A stretch of 64,000 nucleotides of DNA, taken from contig NZ_BLIV01000008.1 in NCBI RefSeq assembly GCF_009811755.1, positions 1 through 64,000 of the forward strand, read 5' to 3'. The stretch is from Roseobacter cerasinus. GTDB lineage: Bacteria > Pseudomonadota > Alphaproteobacteria > Rhodobacterales > Rhodobacteraceae. Below the pieces are notes generated by a model. That model was not told where the DNA came from, made no database searches, and saw only the letters and a list, made by a program, of their open reading frames with translations. A program made the translations under genes and the position numbers. This document shows positions 25,816-35,297 of this stretch, in pieces. Every line of letters starts with the position of its first letter. Position 1 is the first letter of the stretch.

Positions 25816-27328
25816 GTGCCGCCCCCTGAACCGATGCCGCACCGGTGGTCGCGGCCACCAGATCATCAACCGAAGCGTCACTGGCACGAAGCTCATCAAC
25901 GATCTTCCCGCGCATCATGACGATGATCCGGTCGCATATGCCTTGCAATTCAACGGGGTCCGAGGACGAAACGATCACCGACGCCCCTTTGCCTGCGAGA
26001 TCCGCGATCAATTGATAAATCTCGGCTTTGGCCCCCACATCGACGCCAACCGTTGGCTCATCAAAAATGAAGACCTTTGCATCGGTGGCAAGCCACCGGG
26101 CCAGAACAACCTTTTGCTGGTTGCCGCCGCTCAGAAGCCGGGTGATCGCATCAGGATTGGGCGGGCGAATATCCAGCGCCGTGATATGGGACTCGGTTGC
26201 GGCCGCCGCGGCTTTGGCATCCACGAGCCCAGCCCTTGACGTGCGATCCAGCGTTGCGAGTGTCGCGTTTTCAGAGACCGACATTGGCAAAACCAGCCCG
26301 TCGTTCCTGCGGTCACGGGGGACAAGCACTACACCCTGCGCAACAGCCTTTGCCGCGGTGTTCAGATCAAGTGATCGACCCTCAAAGGAAACAGTGCCCG
26401 CCGTTCTCTTTCGTAGACCGTAGAGACAATCGGTCAGCTCCTCGCGGCCGGACCCGATCAAACCGGCGATCCCTAGGATTTCACCCCTGCCGGCTTCAAA
26501 TGACACATCTGAAAACGCCCGGGCTGCCGCCAAACCACGAACTGATAAACCTGTATCCACGGACCGTTCTGTTCGTGCCGGGAACATGTCAGAGATCGCG
26601 CGACCGACCATCGCATAGATCAGCTCAGCGCTGCTGGCCGCAGTAATGTTGTCAAACACACCAACAGTCTCGCCTTGTCGGAACACGGTGACACGGTCAC
26701 AGATATCGGTGATCTCAGACAGGTAGTGCGAGACATAGAGGATCGCGATACCTTGAGCCTTCAACTTGGCGATGGCCCCCATGACCAGATCGACCTCTTC
26801 AATCGCCAAAGGGGCTGTCGGCTCATCAAAGACGACGACCTGCGCTGCGCCGTCGATCAGCGCGCGCGCGACTTGCACCAGCTTGCGTTCAGCTGGACCA
26901 AGGTCACGGATCAGGCGGTTGCCGGATAGGGGAAGGCCAAGATTGTCCCGCAAAAACGCTTCTGCCCGGCGCCGCATCTCGCGTTTCGCAATCCCAAACC
27001 GTCCGCGCAGTTCCTGCCCCATAAAGACGGACTCTGTCACGGTAAAATGCGGCACAAGGTGCAGTTCCTGGTGAATGAAACGAATGCCGGCATCATGGAC
27101 CGCGGCGGGAGTTGCGGGGTTCAGGCTTTGGCCGTTGATCATGATTGACCCCGCCTCCGGCTGATACACACCAGCGAGCACTTTGATCACGGTTGACTTG
27201 CCTGCACCGTTTTCACCGACCAGCCCATGGACCTCACCGGATTTCACCTCAAGCGAGGCTGAGTCCAAGGCGCGCACGCCCGGAAATTCTTTCACAATGT
27301 CTTTCAGCGAAACCGCGAAATCCGCCAT
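25805..27328 (-). CDS. Sugar ABC transporter ATP-binding protein (RbsA type)
   Basis: Tandem ABC ATPase, 507 residues. The first half has Walker A GENGAGKST and Walker B VVFDEPTAPL, but a poor signature (LGPAERKLVQVARAL). The second has a degenerate Walker A (GLIGSGREEL) and a good signature LSGGNQQKVVLARW. This asymmetry is normal for RbsA-like carbohydrate ATPases. It energises uptake through the two downstream permeases. Confidence 0.92.
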   Translation of the reverse strand: MADFAVSLKDIVKEFPGVRALDSASLEVKSGEVHGLVGENGAGKSTVIKVLAGVYQPEAGSIMINGQSLNPATPAAVHDAGIRFIHQELHLVPHFTVTESVFMGQELRGRFGIAKREMRRRAEAFLRDNLGLPLSGNRLIRDLGPAERKLVQVARALIDGAAQVVVFDEPTAPLAIEEVDLVMGAIAKLKAQGIAILYVSHYLSEITDICDRVTVFRQGETVGVFDNITAASSAELIYAMVGRAISDMFPARTERSVDTGLSVRGLAAARAFSDVSFEAGRGEILGIAGLIGSGREELTDCLYGLRKRTAGTVSFEGRSLDLNTAAKAVAQGVVLVPRDRRNDGLVLPMSVSENATLATLDRTSRAGLVDAKAAAAATESHITALDIRPPNPDAITRLLSGGNQQKVVLARWLATDAKVFIFDEPTVGVDVGAKAEIYQLIADLAGKGASVIVSSSDPVELQGICDRIIVMMRGKIVDELRASDASVDDLVAATTGAASVQGAAHAG

Positions 27329-27343
27329 TGGCCTGACCTCATG

Positions 27344-27374
27344 AAAAAAGGCGACGGAGGGTACCGCCGCCTTT
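27344..27374 (-). terminator. Hairpin between sugar-binding protein and ATPase genes
   Basis: Read on the minus strand, AAAGGCGGCGG pairs with CCGTCGCCTTT (one G-U pair) around TACCCT and runs into TTTTTT. It resembles an intrinsic terminator and probably lets the first gene be expressed more than the rest of the operon. Confidence 0.65.
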
Positions 27375-27390
27375 CTGAAATTAAGTTCCC

Positions 27391-28362
27391 TTATTCAAGC
27401 GAACCATAGCCAAGCGCCTCATAAGCGGCGATGGCCTCGTCGCGACCATTGACCGGCACAACGTCCACATAGGTTTGTGGCAGAAGGGTTTCACCTGCAA
27501 AGTGGCGCGCCACGTTCATCGCCGAGGTCGCACCAATCAGGTTTGGCTGCTGTGCGACATTGGCCACAAAGGGAGATCCTTCTTCGGCCATAATCTCCAG
27601 CGTGTCCGGTCCACCATCCAGAGCGGTGACCAGCACGTCCGTACGCCCTGCCTCTTCAAGCGCCTGCACCACACCGATGGCGGGCTGGTCCCAGCAGCCG
27701 ACATGGATCGCGTCGATTGCCCCTTCAGGATACTGGCTCAGCAGATCGAGTGTTTTCTTGCGCGCATCTTCAGGTGCATTTGCAAACTCTTCAGCCAGTT
27801 CAGGCTGAATGATCTCAATCCCTGGATAGTCCTCAAGCACGTATTTCCAAAGTCCCGCGCGAATGTCGCAGATGCGCAGGGCTTCTTGGAACGCATTGAA
27901 GACGGCAACCTTGCCTTCGCCACCAATCGCGTCCGCCATGTAGCGTCCGATTGTGGTACCCATGTAATAGTTGTCAGAGGTGGTATTGTTGATGGCATGC
28001 GGGCTGGGATGGTCCACGGTGAAAACTGGAATGCCTGCCGCCTTTAGCGCTTCGAACTTTGGCTCAACCGCGCCGTCGCCCAGAATCGAAATCACAGCAT
28101 CCACGCCGTTGTTCAACAAAATGTCGTGGTTGTCGGCATGCACCTGATTGTCGCGTCCGCCGTCAACAGGAACCACCGTTCCGCCAAGGCTTTCGACGGT
28201 GCTCGTTGCGCCGTTAAACGCTTCTCGGTCCCAGAAGTGCTGCGTGCCCACCACAGCCACGCCGATGGTCTTGCCTTCAAGGCTCAGATGCCCGTCTGCA
28301 AAGACCGGCGAGGCCAATACAAGGCTGGTGCAAGCCAATACGGCTTTCACTGAAAAGTTCAT
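27391..28362 (-). CDS. Sugar ABC transporter substrate-binding protein (RbsB type)
   Basis: Periplasmic binding protein of 323 residues with a signal peptide (residues 1-22, ending VFA). The body matches type-I sugar-binding proteins (KTIGVAVVGTQHFWDREAF; GIPVFTVDHPSP; VTALDGGPDTLEIM). GGGAGGAACATA precedes the ATG. It is the first gene of the leftward four-gene importer. The sugar cannot be named; ribose-type and polyol uptake systems share this layout. Confidence 0.9.
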   Translation of the reverse strand: MNFSVKAVLACTSLVLASPVFADGHLSLEGKTIGVAVVGTQHFWDREAFNGATSTVESLGGTVVPVDGGRDNQVHADNHDILLNNGVDAVISILGDGAVEPKFEALKAAGIPVFTVDHPSPHAINNTTSDNYYMGTTIGRYMADAIGGEGKVAVFNAFQEALRICDIRAGLWKYVLEDYPGIEIIQPELAEEFANAPEDARKKTLDLLSQYPEGAIDAIHVGCWDQPAIGVVQALEEAGRTDVLVTALDGGPDTLEIMAEEGSPFVANVAQQPNLIGATSAMNVARHFAGETLLPQTYVDVVPVNGRDEAIAAYEALGYGSLE

Positions 28363-28442
28363 TATGTTCCTCCCCTATGAACTGCGGCCTCCACCGCAAC
28401 CGATAGGAAAAAGAAAACAAGTAATTTTACAATTGTCAATTT

Positions 28443-28459
28443 TTAAACCACATGTTTAA
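28443..28459. promoter_or_regulatory. Inverted repeat upstream of sugar importer
   Basis: TTAAACCACATGTTTAA, a 6-bp inverted repeat around CACAT, lies 81 bases upstream of the binding-protein start. Next to it, on the minus strand, is a TTGACA-like -35 box within an AT-rich segment. It is a plausible promoter/operator of the importer; no dedicated regulator gene is adjacent. Confidence 0.4.
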
Positions 28460-28481
28460 TCACGCAGGAGGAACGCCGTGA

Positions 28482-28739
28482 CTATGATCCGGCTTGCATT
28501 GGATAGTTTTTGACGATGTAGCTTAAGCCACGGTCCAGCATGTCGTGACTTGCCGGGTGCCCAATTGCCTGTGCAAGCGCATAGGAATGCACAAGCCGAG
28601 TGGCGGTGTGCAATTCCTGTGGGCCAGAGGCGACCGGGAGACCGTCAAAATCGAGCTGGCGTACTGCTTCGGCCAGCAGCCACGCACCATGTTCCGTTTG
28701 GTTCAGCCAAGAGCCAGCGGCATTTTTCGGGGCCTGGGC
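28482..28739 (-). pseudogene. N-terminal remnant of an AGE-family sugar epimerase/isomerase
   Basis: An open frame of about 85 codons without a start codon, lying just past the transketolase-like stop. It reads SWLNQTEHGAWLLAEAVRQ, then ELHTATRLVHSYALAQAIGH and HDMLDRGLSYI, which fits the first helices of N-acylglucosamine 2-epimerase / aldose isomerase family proteins (about 400 residues). A stop at 28482 cuts it off. It suggests the operon once ended with a sugar isomerase gene. Confidence 0.55.
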
Positions 28740-28745
28740 TCATCA

Positions 28746-31133
28746 TCAACAGGCCAGCGGTTGCAGATACCGACCGTCGCCGCCAAAGCACAGGGCTCGG
28801 GCAGCATGCATGATCGCATTCCGATCCAAACCATGGTGGTGATAGAGATCTTCCACTTTCCCCGCCTGCCCGAAGTGTTCCACGCCGAGCGACTTTGTCC
28901 GGTGACCATAGACGCCACCAAGCCAGGACAGCGCAACTGGATGACCATCCGTGACAGTGACCAGACCTGCATCCCTCGGCAGCGCGGAGAGGAGCGTTTC
29001 CACCCGAGAACATGCGCCCACATCCCCGCGCTGCCGCGCACGCTCAGCCGCTTGCCAACCGGCGTTCAACCTATCGGCAGAGGTAACAGCAAGCACGCCA
29101 ATGCCGCGCATCGTTTCAGAAAGGAGCCCGGCAGCTGCAATGGCTTCAGGCGCCACAACGCCCGTGTAGGCAATCGCGGCCCTTGATCCTGGCTCGGGGG
29201 GGCGCAGCCAATATCCACCATCAATGACCCCTGCCTCAAACTCCGCATCGATTGGGCGATCAATCTGCTCAAGCGGGACCGTAGACAACCGCAGGTAAAC
29301 CGCACCACCACGCTCATCGCGGAGCCAGTTCTTCTCCTCCTGCGTGCCCGAGCCATCACGCTGCATGTAGTCAAAACCCCAATGCATGATCGTGGCGAGT
29401 TCGTCGGCAAAGGCTGGCTCGAATGTCGCCAGCCCGTCCTGAGCCATCCCGATCAGGGGTGTCGAAATCGATTGATGTGCCCCACCCTCATGGCTCAGCG
29501 ACACACCGGACGGTGTGGCCGCCAACATGAAGCGCGCATCCTGATAGCAGGCATAGTTCAACGCATCGAGACCACGGCAGATGAAAGGATCGTATAAGGT
29601 GCCAACAGGCAGCAGGCGCGCGCCAAACAGCGAATGCGAGAGCCCGAGCGCACCCAGAAACGTGAAGAGGTTGTTTTCGGCGATTCCAAGCTCGACATGC
29701 CGCCCGGCCATATGCCGTTGCCACTTTTGGACAGAGGCAATCTGTTCTTCGCGGAACACATCGGTCCTCTCCGCCTTCGCAAAGAGACCCGTTTTGTTGA
29801 TCCACGGCCCCAGATTGGTCGACACAGACACGTCTGGCGAGGTCGTCACAATCCGTTCAGCCAGGGCGGGCGCATCCTGCGCAATAGCGGCCAGGATCTG
29901 CCCGAACGCCTCTTGTGTCGAGAGCACAGGCTTGGCCCGCGGCGCGATCCGCTGATCCGCTTCGATGGCAGGAGCTGTGTAACGCCGCAGCCCACTTTGA
30001 TTGAACGGAACCGCGCGCAGGAAATCTGACAGTTTCTTTTCCGGGAGATCCATTCCTGAGAAACGGTCCCACTCTGCCCCTTCGGCGATCCCATGCGCTT
30101 GGCGGAGCGTCTCGATCTGAGCGGCGGTCATGATGCCCGCGTGATTGTCTTTGTGCCCCGCAAGCGGCAGGCCATGCCCCTTCACGGTGTAACAGATAAA
30201 GCAGATCGGGCGGTCGTGTTCGACCGCATGCATTGTTGCGGCCAAAAGCGCCGCATCATGACCCGCAAGGTTGCCCATCAACTCACCAAGCGCCGCATCC
30301 TCATAGCTCGCAATCAATGCTAAAACGTCGTTGTTGCCAGCAAAATCGATCTCCAGCCGCGCCCGCCATGCGGCCCCGCCCTTGAAACAGAGCGCGGAGT
30401 AGAGCGCATTCTCGCACCCGTCGATCCAATCGCGCAGCTTTGCCCCGCCGGGTTGTTCGAACGCTGCCTGTAGCTTTGAGCCATACTTGAGCTCGATCAC
30501 CTCCCAACCACATGCGGTGAAGATGTCGCGAAACCGGGCGTTCAGACCATCGCTGACGACACCATCAAGGGACTGACGGTTGTAATCGATAATCCACCAG
30601 CAGTTCCTGAGATCGTGTTTGGCGCCTTCCAGAAGCGCTTCATAGATATTGCCTTCGTCCAGTTCGGCATCCCCAACCAGCGCGATCATCCGCCCCTTTG
30701 CCCGGTCGAGCCAACCATGCGCCGCGAGGTAGTCCTGGGTCAGGCTCGCAAAAGCCGTCATCGCCACGCCCATGCCGACAGACCCGGTCGAAAAATCGAC
30801 ATCGTCCTGATCCTTGGTGCGTGACGGATAGGGTTGCGCGCCACCAAACGCCCGAAAGCCTTCCAACTGCTGGCGGGATTGGTTGCCAAGAAGATATTGG
30901 ATCGCATGAAAAACCGGGCTCGCATGGGGCTTGACCGCCACCCGGTCCTCCGGACGCAAAACATCAAAATAGAGCGCATTCAGAATGGCATTCATCGAAG
31001 CAGACGAGGCCTGATGTCCGCCCACTTTGATCTGCCCTTTTGGGCGAATTGCATTGGCATGGTGAATCATCCATGTGGCCAACCAAAGGGTCTTCTTCTC
31101 CAAGGCGGCACGAATATCGGCGTTGGTTGCCAT
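28746..31133 (-). CDS. AceE/transketolase-like thiamine diphosphate enzyme
   Basis: A 795-residue protein resembling homodimeric pyruvate dehydrogenase E1 and transketolase. The thiamine-diphosphate site is GDAELDEGNIYEALL, then WWIIDYNRQSLDG, with the glycine of the usual GDG replaced by Ala. N-terminal KVGGHQASSASMNAIL, SPVFHAIQYLLG and the pyrimidine-domain ELGIAENNLFTFLGALG are present. It is about 100 residues shorter than AceE, and no E2 or E3 gene is adjacent. It starts one base after the ATPase stop in a sugar-import operon, so a ketol transfer or 2-oxoacid step on an imported compound is likely. Confidence 0.8.
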   Translation of the reverse strand: MATNADIRAALEKKTLWLATWMIHHANAIRPKGQIKVGGHQASSASMNAILNALYFDVLRPEDRVAVKPHASPVFHAIQYLLGNQSRQQLEGFRAFGGAQPYPSRTKDQDDVDFSTGSVGMGVAMTAFASLTQDYLAAHGWLDRAKGRMIALVGDAELDEGNIYEALLEGAKHDLRNCWWIIDYNRQSLDGVVSDGLNARFRDIFTACGWEVIELKYGSKLQAAFEQPGGAKLRDWIDGCENALYSALCFKGGAAWRARLEIDFAGNNDVLALIASYEDAALGELMGNLAGHDAALLAATMHAVEHDRPICFICYTVKGHGLPLAGHKDNHAGIMTAAQIETLRQAHGIAEGAEWDRFSGMDLPEKKLSDFLRAVPFNQSGLRRYTAPAIEADQRIAPRAKPVLSTQEAFGQILAAIAQDAPALAERIVTTSPDVSVSTNLGPWINKTGLFAKAERTDVFREEQIASVQKWQRHMAGRHVELGIAENNLFTFLGALGLSHSLFGARLLPVGTLYDPFICRGLDALNYACYQDARFMLAATPSGVSLSHEGGAHQSISTPLIGMAQDGLATFEPAFADELATIMHWGFDYMQRDGSGTQEEKNWLRDERGGAVYLRLSTVPLEQIDRPIDAEFEAGVIDGGYWLRPPEPGSRAAIAYTGVVAPEAIAAAGLLSETMRGIGVLAVTSADRLNAGWQAAERARQRGDVGACSRVETLLSALPRDAGLVTVTDGHPVALSWLGGVYGHRTKSLGVEHFGQAGKVEDLYHHHGLDRNAIMHAARALCFGGDGRYLQPLAC

Positions 31134-31134
31134 C

Positions 31135-32202
31135 TTAAGACCTCCTTAGAATTGCCGTGCCATCCGAGGAGAACACATGGGCCTGCTCGGGCGGTATTCG
31201 CAGACCAAATCTCTCGCCGGATCGTACAAGCGTATTGCCGTGGTTGCGGACGACGATTTCGCCAACACCTTCGACCTGTGCATAGATATTCGTATCCGAC
31301 CCGAGGCGTTCCACGACGTCCGCGGATGCGACCAGATCCCCCTGCCCGTCCGCGACCAACTCCAAATGCTCAGGTCGGACCCCGAGGCTCGCGGCCTCCT
31401 TTGCATCCGGCACATTGGGCAGTGACACGACCGCGCCGTTTCGCAACTGCACACCGTTGTCTCGCCCTTCGACCGGCACGACGTTCATGGTGGGTGAGCC
31501 GATAAACTGGGCGACAAACCTGTTCGCCGGTCGCTCATAGAGGTCCATCGGGCTGCCAATCTGCTGGATATCGCCGTCATTCAGAACCACGATCCGGTCG
31601 GCCAGCGTCAGCGCCTCAACCTGATCGTGGGTCACGTAGATCATTGTGGCGCTCAAGCGGTGATGCATGCGCGCAATCTCAAGCCGCATCTCCACGCGCA
31701 GGGCCGCATCCAGATTTGAAAGCGGCTCGTCAAACAGAAACGCCTTGGGGTCGCGGATGATGGCCCGCCCCATGGCAACGCGCTGCCGTTGTCCACCGGA
31801 AAGCGCCTTGGGCAATCGGTCTGTCAGTGCGGAGAGACCAAGCGTTTCGGCCGCCTGCGCCACCCGGCTTTGCTTTTCCTCTACCGGATCTCGCCGGATT
31901 TCCATGGAGAAGCCCATGTTTCGGGCAACATCCATATGCGGGTAAAGCGCATAGGACTGAAACACCATCGCGATGTCCCGATCCCGTGGGCGCATGTCAT
32001 TCATGCGCGCCCCGTCGATCAGGAAATCGCCTTCGGTGATCGGCTCAAGCCCCGCGATCATCCGCAAAAGCGTCGACTTTCCACAGCCCGACGGCCCCAC
32101 CAGAACGATGAATTCCCCGTCGGCGATGTCCAGGTTTATGTCGCGAAGGACCTCCACCGTACCGTAGCGTTTGACAACACCTCTAAGTTCCATGCGCGCC
32201 AT
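31135..32202 (-). CDS. Carbohydrate ABC transporter ATPase (MalK/UgpC type)
   Basis: ATPase of 355 residues: Walker A GPSGCGKSTLL, signature LSGGQRQRVAMGRAI, Walker B FLFDEPLSNLD, and a C-terminal TOBE domain with VRPEHLELV. The start is ATG 32202, or ATG 32193 which gives the more typical MELRGVVKRYG opening. It is located between the MalG-type permease and the AceE-like gene. Confidence 0.92.
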   Translation of the reverse strand: MARMELRGVVKRYGTVEVLRDINLDIADGEFIVLVGPSGCGKSTLLRMIAGLEPITEGDFLIDGARMNDMRPRDRDIAMVFQSYALYPHMDVARNMGFSMEIRRDPVEEKQSRVAQAAETLGLSALTDRLPKALSGGQRQRVAMGRAIIRDPKAFLFDEPLSNLDAALRVEMRLEIARMHHRLSATMIYVTHDQVEALTLADRIVVLNDGDIQQIGSPMDLYERPANRFVAQFIGSPTMNVVPVEGRDNGVQLRNGAVVSLPNVPDAKEAASLGVRPEHLELVADGQGDLVASADVVERLGSDTNIYAQVEGVGEIVVRNHGNTLVRSGERFGLRIPPEQAHVFSSDGTAILRRS

Positions 32203-32212
32203 GATGCGGCCC

Positions 32213-33052
32213 CTATCCCTTGACCGCGCCGGACGTGAGGCCCTGCACGAGATACCGTTGAATGAAGATGAAGAAGAGACAACTGGGGATCAGGGCGAGC
32301 GATCCCGCCGCCATCATCTGTCCCCAATCGACCGAGAAACGGGACACGAAGGTCAGAAGACCCACGGGAAACGTCATGGACGCGTTGTCCGAGATCAGCA
32401 TGAGCGCGAAGAGCAGCTCGGACCATGCGGCGGTGAAAACGAAGCCCAGTGTCGCTCCGAGGCCCGGAAGTGTCAGCGGCACGATCACCTTACGCAATGC
32501 CTGAAAACGGGTGCAGCCATCCATCATCGCGGCCTCTTCCAGATCCTTGGGGATCGCGTCGAAGAAGCTCTGCATCAGGAAGGTCGCGAAAGGAATGTTG
32601 AAGGCTGTGTATACCACGATGAGCGACGTCAGCGAGTTCAGCATGCCAAGCGAGGACACGATCTTGTAGATCGGCGCGATGATCATCAGAAGCGGGAACA
32701 TCTGGGTGATCAGCATGATGGCCACGATGACCTTCTTGCCGCCAAAATCGAAGCGCGAAAACGCGTATCCCGCGCCTGCGGCAATCAGCGTTGTGACCGC
32801 CGCCGTTCCGAGTGAGACGTAGAGCGAATTGCCGAAGAACGCCATGAAGTCCGTTTGGAAGATCACGGTTCGAAAATTGTCGAGCGTGGTCGAGGATGGC
32901 CAGAGATCGGTGCCTTCGGTGAAGATCAGGCGGTCCGGCGTGATGGCGATTTTCACCAGCCAGTAGAGCGGGAAAAGCGCAAAGACCAGATAGCCTGACA
33001 GCGCCAGGTATTTCCCGACAGTCAGTATCGGATTTGAACGGGTGACGGACAT
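32213..33052 (-). CDS. Carbohydrate ABC transporter permease (MalG type)
   Basis: A 279-residue inner-membrane permease with six helices and the EAA loop, seen as DLEEAAMMDGCTRFQALRKV. The ATG at 33052 lies five bases after the other permease's stop and was preferred to the longer frame overlapping it. Confidence 0.9.
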   Translation of the reverse strand: MSVTRSNPILTVGKYLALSGYLVFALFPLYWLVKIAITPDRLIFTEGTDLWPSSTTLDNFRTVIFQTDFMAFFGNSLYVSLGTAAVTTLIAAGAGYAFSRFDFGGKKVIVAIMLITQMFPLLMIIAPIYKIVSSLGMLNSLTSLIVVYTAFNIPFATFLMQSFFDAIPKDLEEAAMMDGCTRFQALRKVIVPLTLPGLGATLGFVFTAAWSELLFALMLISDNASMTFPVGLLTFVSRFSVDWGQMMAAGSLALIPSCLFFIFIQRYLVQGLTSGAVKG

Positions 33053-33057
33053 GGGCG

Positions 33058-33993
33058 TCAGATCTTCACAAGTCTTTTGCGCAGCCAAAGCACAAAGACA
33101 GCATAGATGAGCAGGATGGCTAGAAGGGCCACGGCGATCGTCGATGCGAACCCGAAATCAAGGCGGCGGAAGGCGGTTGTGAAGATGTAGGTCGAGAGGA
33201 TCTGGGTGGAGTTGGCAGGTCCACCGCCGGTCATCACAAAGATCAGATCCGCGAAATTGGCGATCCAGATCGTGCGCAGCATCACGGTGATGGCAATCAT
33301 CGGCGCGAGAAAGGGCAAGGTGATCTTGGTGAAGGTTTGCCACGGCGAGGCGCCGTCAATCTCGGCCGCTTCATAAAGCTCACCGGGGATGGATTGCAGG
33401 GCGGCCAGTAGCGTGATCGCAAAAAACGGCACGCCGAACCAGATATTGGCCACAATCGGCCCCCAAAGGGCCGGGTCTGGGTCCCCCATGATGTTGTAGG
33501 GTTCATCGAGGATGCCAAGTGCCGCCATCCAGTGCGGCAGCGGTCCAATGGTCGGGTTGAAGAGCCAGGCCCAGGTCAGGGCGGACAGGAAGGTCGGCAC
33601 GGCCCAGGGCAGGAACACCAGAGCCTGAAACAGCTTCTTGCCGAAGAAGTGGGTGTTCAAAAGCAGCGCAAGACCCAGGCCCAGAAAGAACTGGAACGAG
33701 ACGGACCAGAACGTCCACCAGAAGGTGTTTTCCAAGGCGATCCAGAAGCGGCGGTCAGACCAGAGATCGACGTAATTCTCGAACCCCACCCAGCCGGTGG
33801 CAAAGGGGTTCAGGATCTCGATGGACTGAAAGGAATAGGAGATCCCGATGATCAGCGGGATCAGGATGATCGTGCCGATCAGCACAATCGCAGGCGACAG
33901 GTAGAGGAACGGCTCCACCATGTAGCGCCAGTAGAGCGAGCGGCCTGCCCGGGATGTCCCGGGCAGAGCATTGGTATCAGTGCGTGCGGTCAC
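33058..33993 (-). CDS. Carbohydrate ABC transporter permease (MalF type)
   Basis: A 311-residue permease with six helices and the EAA loop ELYEAAEIDGASPWQTFTKI. I place the start at GTG 33993, which overlaps the binding-protein stop (GTGA). The only upstream alternatives lie well inside the preceding gene. Confidence 0.88.
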   Translation of the reverse strand: MTARTDTNALPGTSRAGRSLYWRYMVEPFLYLSPAIVLIGTIILIPLIIGISYSFQSIEILNPFATGWVGFENYVDLWSDRRFWIALENTFWWTFWSVSFQFFLGLGLALLLNTHFFGKKLFQALVFLPWAVPTFLSALTWAWLFNPTIGPLPHWMAALGILDEPYNIMGDPDPALWGPIVANIWFGVPFFAITLLAALQSIPGELYEAAEIDGASPWQTFTKITLPFLAPMIAITVMLRTIWIANFADLIFVMTGGGPANSTQILSTYIFTTAFRRLDFGFASTIAVALLAILLIYAVFVLWLRKRLVKI

Positions 33994-35249
33994 TGGGCGG
34001 ACTGCCAGTTTGCGTAAGCATCGTTGAGGTACGCGGCCCATTGATCGGCCAGTTCCTGAGCGGTCAACTGACCCAGAAGCGCTTCCTGGCTGGTCTCAAC
34101 CACCATGGTGCTTGCGAAGTAACCCCATTCTTCAAGATAGGTCGGCATGATCGTCGGCACGTATTCCTCGCCATTCAGGGTCTCGAACCAGCCCGCGAAT
34201 TGATCGGTCTGGAAATAGGGATCTTGATCCGCGCCCTGGTGGATTGGGATCACACCAACTCGCTGTGCCCAGGTGGCGTTGGCCTCCGGGCTGGAGAGGG
34301 CTGCGACCAGGGCAAACGCCTCGTCCTCATGCTCGGTCGTGTTGAAGATCGACCAGCCCGCAAAGCCGATGGTCGGGAAGGCCTGACCTGAGGGGCCAAC
34401 CGGCATCGGGATGACCGCAAAGTCCTCCGCATCCATCCTCTCCGCAATCGCGATCAGGGCGTCGGGGTCCTGATCGAGAAACGCGCATTGGCCGGAATAG
34501 AACCCCGCCACGATTTCGTTAAAGCCCCAATTCACGCTGTCACGCGGCGCGTGGCCGTTCTGATAAAGATCCAGGAGGAACTGGATGCCTTCCACCGAGC
34601 CCGGCTCGTTGATGCGGGATTGGCCATCTTCCGTGAAGAATTCATTGGTGCCGTTCATCGCCGCGGCCATCATGATCCAGCCATTGGTGCCACCGGGACC
34701 GCCGCGCAGGCAATAGCCGGAACGACCGTCCAGTTCGGACACCTTGGCAGCAGCGGCAGCAAACTCTTCCATCGTGCGTGGCGGCTCAGCCACGCCAGCC
34801 TCTTCCAGCAGGCTGCGATTGTAGAACATTGCGCGCAGATAGAAGCCGTAGGGGATCATGTTGAAGGCGCCCGACTGGCTGCCCATGTCGACGCTGCGTT
34901 GCGTCAGCGTTGCACCATGCTCCCACTCCGCAACATGGTTTGACAGATCGACGAGACGATCAGACCCCGCGTAGAGCGCGGCCCAGGTGTCGGGCATTTC
35001 CACCACATCAGGGATGTCACCGCCCGCCACCATCGTGGCCAGCGTCTCGAAGGCCTGACCCCAAGGCAGGCTGGTGATCTCAACTGTGACACCCTCATTG
35101 GCCGCTTCGAACTCTGTAACCAGCTGTTCCAGCGTCGCCGTGCGCTCCGGGCTTGTGATGACCTCGACCAGCCGCAGCGTCGTCTCAGCCTGCGCCGCAC
35201 CCGCCATAAGCATTGCGGCGGCACTCGCGCTTGTAAGAATGCGTTTCAT
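33990..35249 (-). CDS. Carbohydrate ABC transporter extracellular-binding protein
   Basis: Periplasmic binding protein of 419 residues (MalE/UgpB class). The signal peptide ends at GAAQA. FEAANEGVTVEITSLPWGQ, MVAGGDIPDVVEM and the aromatic-rich binding cleft (GGTNGWIMMAAAMNG; IGFAGWSIFNTTEH) are typical. GGGAG precedes the ATG. It is the first transport gene, following the PLP-enzyme gene by 48 bases. Confidence 0.9.
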   Translation of the reverse strand: MKRILTSASAAAMLMAGAAQAETTLRLVEVITSPERTATLEQLVTEFEAANEGVTVEITSLPWGQAFETLATMVAGGDIPDVVEMPDTWAALYAGSDRLVDLSNHVAEWEHGATLTQRSVDMGSQSGAFNMIPYGFYLRAMFYNRSLLEEAGVAEPPRTMEEFAAAAAKVSELDGRSGYCLRGGPGGTNGWIMMAAAMNGTNEFFTEDGQSRINEPGSVEGIQFLLDLYQNGHAPRDSVNWGFNEIVAGFYSGQCAFLDQDPDALIAIAERMDAEDFAVIPMPVGPSGQAFPTIGFAGWSIFNTTEHEDEAFALVAALSSPEANATWAQRVGVIPIHQGADQDPYFQTDQFAGWFETLNGEEYVPTIMPTYLEEWGYFASTMVVETSQEALLGQLTAQELADQWAAYLNDAYANWQSAQ

Positions 35250-35297
35250 TAGCAACTCCCTTCTCTTCTTACGTGGTTCATGTTTGGACCCTCTTCT

